Source: an uncultured Clostridia bacterium
GTDB lineage: Bacteria > Bacillota > Clostridia > Christensenellales > Borkfalkiaceae
Assembly: GCA_905235765.1 (NCBI GenBank)
Contig: CAJOMM010000037.1
Span: 2,440-8,699 of the forward strand
DNA length: 6,260 bases
Direction of reading: 5' to 3'
The position numbers were made by a program, and so were the translations under genes. Position 1 is the first letter of the stretch, and the number at the start of each line of letters is the position of its first letter. Below, one piece after another: positions 1 to 5,609 of this stretch. Under the pieces are notes generated by a model, which ran no database searches, was not told the origin of the DNA, and saw only the letters and a list, made by a program, of their open reading frames with translations.

Positions 1-5
1 TCTAT

Positions 6-20
6 GAGGTCAGCCTCTTT
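6..20 (-). terminator. Possible 5' arm of the feoB terminator, cut by the window edge
   Basis: Just after the feoB stop the minus strand reads AAAGAGGCTGACCTC. This looks like the first arm of a terminator hairpin whose second arm would lie to the left of the window. Within view only a 4-base GAGG/CCTC stem can be formed. Confidence 0.3.
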
Positions 21-28
21 TAAATAAT

Positions 29-1918
29 CTAACTTGCTTTTCGCGCCGTTTGGCAATTTCCCTTGATCTTTTTGCAATTTTTACATCCCTCGCAAACGTT
101 AGGCTTAAAAATCCTTTTCAAACTAATTATAGCCGCCGCCACAATCAATGTCAAACCAATTACCGCAAAATTGCCGATAATTGACGACAATACGCCGAAA
201 AGATTTATACATAACGCAAAAACGTACGCCGTAACCGTTTGGAAAAGCACCATTATCCAAAACAGTTTTTTGTCTTTTAGTTCCCTTTTCGCGGTCGAAA
301 GCGCTGCTACGCAAGGCGGCATAAGAAGTATGAAAACCATAAACGCATAGGCTGAATATCCGCTCGCAAAAAGCGAAGAGGGATCTGTCGTAACTGCGCT
401 TAAACTTTCTATTACGGCTTCTTTTGCAAGTATTCCGGATAAAATCGCGACGGACGATTCCCAATTTCCGAACCCAAGCGGATAAAAAACGTATTTGACG
501 GCATTGCCAATATAATAAAGAAAACTCTCTTGAGTATTTCCGCCGACGTACCCCGTTATTCCGAAATTTTTAAGCCCCCACAACACGACGGATACCCCGA
601 ATATAACAGTCCCTGCCTTTAAGAGAAAGTCCAGCGTTTTATCTCTTACCGCGCCGTAAATAACCCTTTTGGACGGCAATCGCAACGTCGGCATTTCCAT
701 AATAAGTCCGCCGCCTGTATTAAACCTTTTAAATCTCGACAATATTTTTCCGCATATCGCGACGGCAAAGACCGATACGATATAAGTGGTCGCCGCTATC
801 AACGCATTTCCGCCGAATAAAACGCCGCAAAGATATGCAAACACGGCGGTTTTCGCCCCACAGGGCATAAACGGCGTTAAAAAAACGGTCAGTTCTCTGC
901 TCCCTTTGTTTTCTATCGTCAGTGAGGACGATATTCCGCTTACCGCACATCCGCACGAAAGACCGAAAGAAAACGCCGATTTTCCGCAAAGACCTATCTT
1001 ACTTAAAAGATCGTCGGTTAAAAACGCCGCGCGCGACGTATACCCCGTTTGTTCTAAGACTGTAAGAAAAAAGAATAATATTATTATCTGCGGCAAAAAA
1101 CTTACAACGTTCCCTATTCCGCCTATTACGGCGTTGCACAGAAGATCCGCAAACCATACGTTTTTATCGTTTTTTACTATCGCGTGATAAAAATTATCGG
1201 TTAATCCGTTTATAAGCTCGCTTAATAATGAGCCTATTTTGCCGCCCAACGTCAGAGTGAAAAAAAACGTAACGAAGGCAACTGCAAAAAATATCGGCAA
1301 GCCCCATATTTTACTGGTCAGTATTTTATCCGCTTTATCGGTAAACAATTCTGCCGCGGTAGGTTTTCCGTTGGTCAAAGAAGCCGATAACCGTCTCACT
1401 TTTTCCGGAGAAATTTCGGAAAGCGTAGGCTTTTTGGATTCATTTATTGCAACCTTTTTTAATTCGTCTACGTTTATTCCCTTTCTTGCCGAAATCTTAA
1501 CGACGGGTACGTTAAACGCTTCGGAAAGTTTCAAGTCGTCAAATTTTATGCCGTTTTTATCCAGTTCGTCGCAGAAGTTTACCGCTATCGCCATAGGCAA
1601 AGAGAGTTTCAAAAGTTCAGCCGTAAGCAATAATCCCCTCTCAGGATTGGTGCCGTCTATTACGCTTACTATAACGTCTGCCTTTCCGGATTTTAAAAAC
1701 CTTGACACCGCTTTTTCGTCCAAAGAATCGGCCGAAAGAGAATAAAGCCCGGGAAGGTCTGTTACGGTTATTTCTTCTTGTCCTTTAAGCCTTGCGCTTT
1801 TCTCTTCTACCGTAACTCCGGCACGGTTTCCAACCTTTTCGTAACTACCTGTCAAAACGTTAAAAAGCGTGGTTTTGCCGCAATTCGGGTTACCTATAAG
1901 ACAAATATTTTTAGTCAT
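29..1918 (-). CDS. feoB: Ferrous iron transporter FeoB (GTPase plus membrane permease), with Cys-rich C-terminal tail
   Basis: Inner-membrane Fe2+ importer with an N-terminal cytoplasmic G domain. Seen: G1 GNPNCGKT at residues 9-16, G2 threonine T36 in GNRAGVTVE, G3 DLPG at 54-57, G4 NFCD at 114-117, G5 SAR at 143-145. The membrane part starts near I204-W205-G206-L207-P208. It contains a first Gate region (about 265-370, with SLTIENK and TPFMPCGAK), the LIMEMP motif at 405-410, a second Gate region (GNWESSVAILSGILAKE, 484-500) and PPCVAAL at 534-540. At 629 residues it is shorter than the E. coli protein (about 770), chiefly because the spacer between G domain and membrane is only about 55 residues. 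The tail has C609, C612, C615 and C622 (C-x2-C-x2-C-x6-C) just after a final hydrophobic helix, resembling the separate FeoB-associated Cys-rich membrane protein of Firmicutes. The ATG lies inside the end of feoA (8-base overlap), so translation is probably coupled. Family certain; the fusion reading is inference. Confidence 0.97.
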   Translation of the reverse strand: MTKNICLIGNPNCGKTTLFNVLTGSYEKVGNRAGVTVEEKSARLKGQEEITVTDLPGLYSLSADSLDEKAVSRFLKSGKADVIVSVIDGTNPERGLLLTAELLKLSLPMAIAVNFCDELDKNGIKFDDLKLSEAFNVPVVKISARKGINVDELKKVAINESKKPTLSEISPEKVRRLSASLTNGKPTAAELFTDKADKILTSKIWGLPIFFAVAFVTFFFTLTLGGKIGSLLSELINGLTDNFYHAIVKNDKNVWFADLLCNAVIGGIGNVVSFLPQIIILFFFLTVLEQTGYTSRAAFLTDDLLSKIGLCGKSAFSFGLSCGCAVSGISSSLTIENKGSRELTVFLTPFMPCGAKTAVFAYLCGVLFGGNALIAATTYIVSVFAVAICGKILSRFKRFNTGGGLIMEMPTLRLPSKRVIYGAVRDKTLDFLLKAGTVIFGVSVVLWGLKNFGITGYVGGNTQESFLYYIGNAVKYVFYPLGFGNWESSVAILSGILAKEAVIESLSAVTTDPSSLFASGYSAYAFMVFILLMPPCVAALSTAKRELKDKKLFWIMVLFQTVTAYVFALCINLFGVLSSIIGNFAVIGLTLIVAAAIISLKRIFKPNVCEGCKNCKKIKGNCQTARKAS

Positions 1919-2135
1919 ATTTAACCGTTATCCCTTCGGCGATATTCTTGCCTAAAGCAAGTCTTACGCCCTTTACTTTTATTTCAACCGTTTGACCGAA
2001 CGGCGATTTTGCCATAGTCTTAACCTTAGAGCCTACGCTAACGCCCATCTTTATAAGCCTGTTCAGGTAAAACTCCTGTAATTTTACGGCTGTTATCACG
2101 GCACACTTTCCTATCGCCATCTCGCTTAATTTCAT
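1911..2135 (-). CDS. feoA: FeoA, SH3-like cytosolic partner of FeoB
   Basis: Small cytosolic protein of 74 residues, the usual FeoA length, needed for FeoB-mediated Fe2+ uptake in studied bacteria. It starts MKLSEMAIGKCAVI, the family's typical N-terminus. It continues with the LNRLIKMGVSVGSKV segment (equivalent to the L-x-D-L-G-x-x-x-G-x-x-V stretch) and ends VRLALGKNIAEGITV, matching the FeoA core G-x-R-x-A-L. It is first in the operon and its TAA overlaps the feoB ATG region. The start is chosen because no other in-frame start exists upstream and MKLSE is family-typical. However, the bases before it (AAATAAAATAATTAT) carry no Shine-Dalgarno sequence, which is odd for this genome region. 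A terminator-like hairpin sits about 20 bases upstream. No feoC is seen. Confidence 0.95.
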   Translation of the reverse strand: MKLSEMAIGKCAVITAVKLQEFYLNRLIKMGVSVGSKVKTMAKSPFGQTVEIKVKGVRLALGKNIAEGITVKYD

Positions 2136-2152
2136 ATAATTATTTTATTTGC

Positions 2153-2191
2153 AAAAAAAGCGATTTATGTTTACAAACAAAAATCGCTTTT
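2153..2191 (-). terminator. Terminator-like hairpin with T7 run just upstream of feoA (candidate attenuator)
   Basis: Arms AAAAGCGATTT (2156-2166) and AAATCGCTTTT (2181-2191) are perfectly complementary over 11 bases. After one A-A mismatch the dyad continues TGTTT/AAACA, making a nearly perfect 36-base palindrome. On the minus strand it runs into seven T residues (2159 to 2153), the pattern of an intrinsic terminator, yet it lies in front of feoA rather than behind a gene. It could be an attenuator, a decoy, or an operator. Confidence 0.5.
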
Positions 2192-2209
2192 ACCGCTTTT
2201 CCGCGCGGT
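2192..2209 (-). promoter_or_regulatory. Second, short GC-rich hairpin of the feo leader (ACCGC / GCGGT)
   Basis: Five-base GC-rich arms at 2205-2209 and 2192-2196 around an 8-base loop. On the plus strand the same dyad is followed by TTTTATTT and could act as a weak terminator, although no plus-strand gene leads into it. Confidence 0.3.
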
Positions 2210-2234
2210 TTTATTTCAAGATAAATTAAAACCG
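2206..2234 (-). promoter_or_regulatory. First hairpin of the feo leader (CGGTTTTA / TAAAACCG)
   Basis: Perfect 8-base complementary arms at 2227-2234 and 2206-2213 around a 13-base loop, within the predicted feo transcript. Its 3' arm overlaps the 5' arm of the next hairpin (2192-2209), so the two cannot both form fully. Confidence 0.4.
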
Positions 2235-2264
2235 TAATTCAAATTTTAAAAAACCGTTGAATTA
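2235..2264. promoter_or_regulatory. Inverted repeat TAATTCAA / TTGAATTA, candidate operator
   Basis: Perfect 8-base arms at 2235-2242 and 2257-2264 with a 14-base AT-rich centre. The right arm covers the regulator's -35 and part of the feo -10. Position suits a repressor operator for both promoters. It does not match the classical 19-bp DtxR/IdeR box or the MntR box, so which protein binds is unknown. Confidence 0.4.
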
Positions 2265-2285
2265 TAAATATAAATATGATATAAT
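2257..2285 (+). promoter_or_regulatory. Sigma-A-type promoter of the DtxR-family regulator
   Basis: TTGAAT (2257-2262; 4 of 6 to TTGACA), 17-base spacer, perfect TATAAT (2280-2285). Transcription would start near 2292, giving a leader of only about 11 bases with AAGGAG at its 5' end. The -35 element lies in the right half of an inverted repeat (2235-2264), which suits autoregulation. Confidence 0.7.
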
Positions 2286-2290
2286 CTAAA
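2261..2290 (-). promoter_or_regulatory. Candidate promoter for feoAB, overlapping the regulator promoter
   Basis: On the minus strand TTTAGA (2290 to 2285; 4 of 6 to TTGACA), 18-base spacer, perfect TATAAT (2266 to 2261). Transcription would start near 2254 and leave a leader of about 119 bases before feoA. It lies face to face with the regulator promoter, almost completely superposed. AT-richness here makes chance matches easier. Confidence 0.5.
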
Positions 2291-2302
2291 AAAGGAGCGA
2301 AA

Positions 2303-2671
2303 ATGGAAATTAAAGAATCCGGTGAAATGTATTTGGAAACCATACTCGTTTTGCATAACAGCAAAGGATTGGTTCGGTCAATAGACGTAAGCGAATATAT
2401 GAATTTTTCAAAGCCGAGCGTTTCGCGCGCTATGGGTATACTTAAAAACAACGGATATATCATTATGGATAAAGACGGGTATATTTCTCTTACGGAAAAA
2501 GGCAAAAACACCGCCGAAAAGATTTACGAAAGACATCGCGTACTTTCTTCTTTATTGATGGACTTAGGAGTTCCCGAAGATATCGCAACCGAAGACGCGT
2601 GTAAAGTGGAACACGTTATTTCGGACGAAACGTTCGAAGCGTTAAAAAAATATAATCAACGCCGCAAATAG
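2303..2671 (+). CDS. DtxR/MntR-family metal-dependent transcriptional repressor, two-domain form
   Basis: Cytosolic dimeric DNA-binding repressor that uses divalent metal as corepressor. The winged helix-turn-helix covers about residues 1-68: the recognition-helix region SKPSVSRAMGILKNNGYI (36-53) is followed by the wing and SLTEKGK. The metal-binding dimerisation domain covers about 69-118 (ERHRVLSSLL; EDACKVEHVIS). By alignment from memory with B. subtilis MntR and C. diphtheriae DtxR, ligand positions are M9, E12, H78, C100, E103 and H104. Met and Cys at the first and fourth positions are DtxR-like (iron), while MntR has Asp and Glu there. E12 is MntR-like. The protein has 122 residues and lacks the C-terminal SH3-like domain of full-length DtxR/IdeR. 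The start is supported by AAGGAG at 2292-2297, 5 bases before the ATG. It is divergent from feoAB, so iron-dependent control of feoAB is the likely job; this is inference from context. Confidence 0.93.
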   Translation: MEIKESGEMYLETILVLHNSKGLVRSIDVSEYMNFSKPSVSRAMGILKNNGYIIMDKDGYISLTEKGKNTAEKIYERHRVLSSLLMDLGVPEDIATEDACKVEHVISDETFEALKKYNQRRK

Positions 2672-2736
2672 TTAATTATTTTCGTTAGGTTTTATCTCCC
2701 CTACTCGGGTAAAAGATTTTTATTTAACGTTTTTTG

Positions 2737-2764
2737 ACAGCCGCTTTTCCGGCTGTTATTTTTT
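2737..2764 (+). terminator. Intrinsic terminator of the DtxR-family regulator gene
   Basis: Hairpin ACAGCCG (2737-2743), 6-base loop, CGGCTGT (2750-2756), followed by TATTTTTT (2757-2764). It lies 65 bases after the regulator stop codon. Confidence 0.85.
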
Positions 2765-2788
2765 ATCGTAAAATACAGCCGATATAAT

Positions 2789-2818
2789 AAGCGGCGGCAA
2801 AAATTTTTGCCGCCGCTT
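2789..2818 (-). terminator. Perfect 30-bp palindrome, probable terminator of the ABC exporter gene
   Basis: AAGCGGCGGCAAAAA followed by its exact reverse complement, centred between 2803 and 2804 and beginning 18 bases after the exporter stop codon. The stem is strongly GC-rich, but the tail after it on the minus strand is ATTATATC rather than a clean T-run, so termination may be imperfect. The run-in toward the regulator terminator makes this a convergent terminator pair. Confidence 0.65.
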
Positions 2819-2836
2819 CTGTATTCTTTATGAATT

Positions 2837-5545
2837 TTATTCCGTTCTTAACGATACCACGGGATCTTTATTCGCTGCTATCCTCGACGGAATTACTCCG
2901 GCAATCAACGTAAGTACGAAACTTACCACAATAAGAACGCTCGCGTCTACCACTTTAAGCGCAGCCAGGTTTCCTGCGTTCGCTATAAAATGCCCGACAA
3001 TAAGATTTATCGGAATAGTCAATAAGTATGATGCCGCTACCCCTATAAGTCCTGCAAATAATCCTATAAGGAAGGTCTCCGCGTTGAATATCCTCGATAT
3101 ATCCTTCTTTCTGGCGCCCAAAGAACGCAAAACGCCAATCTCTTTCGTCCGCTCTACCACCGAAACGTAGGTTATTATCCCGATCATTATACTTGACACC
3201 ACCAAAGATATTGCCGTAAACGCTATAAGGACGATCTTCACCGCGTCAACTATCTGATTCAGCGCCGAAAACAGCATTTCCGTTGAATCGGAATAATGCA
3301 CTACGTCTTCTTCGTTTTCCTGTCTTTCGTTCCAAGCGTCCATATAATCTTTTATTTTGGTTTTATCTTCGTAACTCGCAGAATAGATATATATCCTGTT
3401 TGCAACGTCGCTGCCGGCAAGTGTTCTCGGCTCTACGGTATATGACATCGACAGACTTTTAAGCGATTGAACGGCGTAATCTTTAGCATATGTTTTTTGC
3501 TGCTCCGTAAGCATTTCGTTTTCGTCTATCAATTTTATCGCGGAATTATATAAAGCGTACATTGTCGGATCGGAAGATTCGGGATCTTCAGCGTTAAAGT
3601 ACCAGGAACGGACGGTAAGTTTGCGTTCGGACGCTTCTTCACACGCTATAGCAATGCCGGAACCTGACGTAATATTGCCCTGCTCGTCGCGCTTTATCGC
3701 GTTGTCCTCTTTTATCCTGTCCTTAAATGCCGAAGTGTAAGCTATGCCGTTACTGAGAATTCCTTGGCTTACGCCGTCTTTAAGCCTTACTATACCGGTA
3801 ATCTTAAGCGTAAGATCGGGCAAAATGGGATTAGCCCTGTTAAACGTTCTGTCGTAGTACACCCCGCTATTTATTTCAACGAAACGACTATCGTTTTTAA
3901 GATAGTAGAAATTCTTGTCGTAAACTTTGCTAAAAGACATTTCGTCGCTGCCGCCAAAGTTTACCCTGTAATTTTCAACGTCTATATTGTTGATGCTTCT
4001 GAACCCCAAAAGCGCAAGCGTTATATCGGAAACCCTATTGTACCTATCAACCACGAGCAAAAGTTCGTCTTCTTTCGTTGCCCAATCTCCGTCTAAAAGT
4101 TCGTACTGGGAACTGACAAGATCCATACTATCCGGTATTTCGCTCAACGTCGGTATATACGAACGCACGAATTCAGCGGAAATATTCATATCAGAATTGC
4201 GCATCCCTGCGTTGAACATATTCTGGAGATACTTGACGAGCTGGTCTATCGGCATTGTAAAGTTGTTATTTATAAACGAAATATCGGAATACAGATAGTT
4301 ATTCACGTCGAACCCGTAATTTTCCTGTATGCAGTAAGCCCAGCCGGCGTCTGTTTTTAATGCTTCTTTATTTTGCTTTTCCACGTAATCGTTTATATAA
4401 GCCTTATATTCGTCGGTAAGCTTATTGCTCTTTAACATATTCGTGAGGTCGCCGAAAAGCTGTCTCGTATAGACTATCTCTTCCGTTTTTTGTTTTAATA
4501 GATCGTTGTTTATCTCTCTGTTTGTAAGCCTCTGAAAATCGCTTATATCGATAGTCGCTTCCGCAAGCGTGAGAGGATATACGGAAAGCGTATCCCCCTG
4601 CAACCTTTCAATATAAGCGGAAAAACCGGTGGAAACGGCAAGTACGAGCGCTATACCTATTATCCCTATGCTTCCGGCAATGGAAGTAAGTATCGTCCGC
4701 CCCTTTTTCGTCCTCAAGTTCGAAAATGAAAGAGCAAAAGCCGTGCCCAATTTCATGGCTGATTTGCCTTTCTCCGTCTTCTTCGGCACTTGTTCGGTAT
4801 CGCCGTTAAATTCGTCGGTGTCACCCGTCTTTTCTCCGTCTAAAAGCGTTATTATCCTCGTCGAATACTTTTCGGCAAGCGTGGGATTATGGGTAACCAT
4901 TATGACAAGCCTGTCTTTTGCGACCTCTTTTAACAGTTCCATAACCTGGATACTCGTTTCGGTGTCTAAAGCGCCCGTAGGTTCGTCGGCTAAGATTATA
5001 TCCGGGTCGTTGACGAGCGCACGCGCTATCGCCACCCTTTGCATCTGACCGCCCGAAAGTTGGTTGGGACGCTTGTTTTCCATCCCTTTAAGCCCTACTT
5101 TCCGCAGAACCTCTTTTGCCCTCGCACGTCTTTCCTTTGCCGTAACGCCGGATAGCGTAAGCGCTAATTCCACGTTGGAAATAACGGTTTGATGAGGTAT
5201 AAGATTATAACTCTGAAACACAAAACCTATACTGTTATTACGGTAAGTATCCCAGTCTCCGTCTTTGTATTCTTTTGTGGAAACGCCGTTTATCAAAAGA
5301 TCGCCGGAGGTATAGCGGTCAAGTCCGCCTATGATATTCAGCATCGTGGTCTTGCCGCAACCGGAGGGCCCTAATATCGAGACGAACTCGTTCTTTCGGA
5401 AGGACAGGTCGATACCTTTTAACGCGGTTACCGCGTTTTCGCCCTCGCCGTAAACTTTTACAACGTTTTTAAGTTGTAAAGCCGCAGTCTCTTTCGCCCC
5501 ACCGGTCTCTTTTGAATTAAACACTTTTTTCGGTTTGAAGAACAT
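2837..5545 (-). CDS. MacB/FtsX-type ABC exporter, fused ATPase and permease with a very large extracytoplasmic domain
   Basis: Membrane ABC protein of 902 residues. The ATPase domain covers about 22-240: Walker A GPSGCGKT (59-66), Q-loop Q111 in FVFQSYNLIPHQT, signature LSGGQ (163-167), Walker B IILADE (183-188, catalytic E188), D-loop GALD, H-loop H219. A charged linker (about 240-262) leads to the permease. TM1 is about 285-307, then an extracytoplasmic region of about 460 residues (308-768), then three helices (about 769-795, 823-851, 868-885). ERTKEIGVLRSLGARKKDI at 798-816 is the hallmark FtsX/MacB cytosolic coupling segment. MacB is about 650 residues; the excess is in the extracytoplasmic part. 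Type VII-fold ABC proteins of this kind act by mechanotransmission or export of peptides, lipoproteins or drugs; the substrate here cannot be told. A weak AAAAGG site lies 10 bases before the ATG, and the next in-frame Met is inside Walker A, so the start is secure. Apparently monocistronic. Confidence 0.93.
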   Translation of the reverse strand: MFFKPKKVFNSKETGGAKETAALQLKNVVKVYGEGENAVTALKGIDLSFRKNEFVSILGPSGCGKTTMLNIIGGLDRYTSGDLLINGVSTKEYKDGDWDTYRNNSIGFVFQSYNLIPHQTVISNVELALTLSGVTAKERRARAKEVLRKVGLKGMENKRPNQLSGGQMQRVAIARALVNDPDIILADEPTGALDTETSIQVMELLKEVAKDRLVIMVTHNPTLAEKYSTRIITLLDGEKTGDTDEFNGDTEQVPKKTEKGKSAMKLGTAFALSFSNLRTKKGRTILTSIAGSIGIIGIALVLAVSTGFSAYIERLQGDTLSVYPLTLAEATIDISDFQRLTNREINNDLLKQKTEEIVYTRQLFGDLTNMLKSNKLTDEYKAYINDYVEKQNKEALKTDAGWAYCIQENYGFDVNNYLYSDISFINNNFTMPIDQLVKYLQNMFNAGMRNSDMNISAEFVRSYIPTLSEIPDSMDLVSSQYELLDGDWATKEDELLLVVDRYNRVSDITLALLGFRSINNIDVENYRVNFGGSDEMSFSKVYDKNFYYLKNDSRFVEINSGVYYDRTFNRANPILPDLTLKITGIVRLKDGVSQGILSNGIAYTSAFKDRIKEDNAIKRDEQGNITSGSGIAIACEEASERKLTVRSWYFNAEDPESSDPTMYALYNSAIKLIDENEMLTEQQKTYAKDYAVQSLKSLSMSYTVEPRTLAGSDVANRIYIYSASYEDKTKIKDYMDAWNERQENEEDVVHYSDSTEMLFSALNQIVDAVKIVLIAFTAISLVVSSIMIGIITYVSVVERTKEIGVLRSLGARKKDISRIFNAETFLIGLFAGLIGVAASYLLTIPINLIVGHFIANAGNLAALKVVDASVLIVVSFVLTLIAGVIPSRIAANKDPVVSLRTE

Positions 5546-5575
5546 TTATATTTTACCTTTTATTTTACTACGCAT

Positions 5576-5581
5576 ATTATA
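5576..5581 (-). promoter_or_regulatory. Candidate -10 element for the ABC exporter gene
   Basis: Perfect TATAAT on the minus strand in the 64-base gap between htpG and the exporter. No convincing -35 is found at normal spacing and there is no TGn extension. It is enclosed by a small inverted repeat, GCATA (5572-5576) and TATGC (5583-5587), which could bind a regulator. I see no hairpin terminator for htpG in this gap, so read-through from htpG is possible. Confidence 0.45.
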
Positions 5582-5609
5582 CTATGCATTTATTTAAAAA
5601 ACATTGAAA

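Noticed and set aside
2136..2254. Known metal riboswitch (NiCo or yybP-ykoY type) before feoA
   Set aside because: The conserved sequence elements and four-way junction expected of these classes are not visible in the leader.
2262..2290. Possible Fur box in the AT-rich divergent promoter
   Set aside because: There is some TGATATAAT-like similarity, but no 7-1-7 inverted repeat of the GATAATGATAATCATTATC kind.
2239..2511. Minus-strand open frame of 90 codons overlapping the regulator and control region
   Set aside because: It is antisense to a clear DtxR-family gene, has no ribosome site that stands out and no recognisable protein features.
2684..2693. TTAGGTTTTA resembling half of a classical DtxR box
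   Set aside because: It lies downstream of the regulator gene, has no second half-site and is not near a promoter.
2193..2751. Eleven-base direct repeat CCGCTTTTCCG at 2193-2203 and 2741-2751 flanking the regulator gene
   Set aside because: Both copies lie in hairpin loops and arms of simple composition; there is no other sign of a mobile element or target-site duplication.
4629..5048. Plus-strand open frame of 139 codons inside the ABC exporter, and similar ones at 1239-1745, 786-1187, 3764-4096 and 5604-5945
   Set aside because: All are antisense shadows of well-supported conserved genes, with low-complexity or implausible protein sequences.
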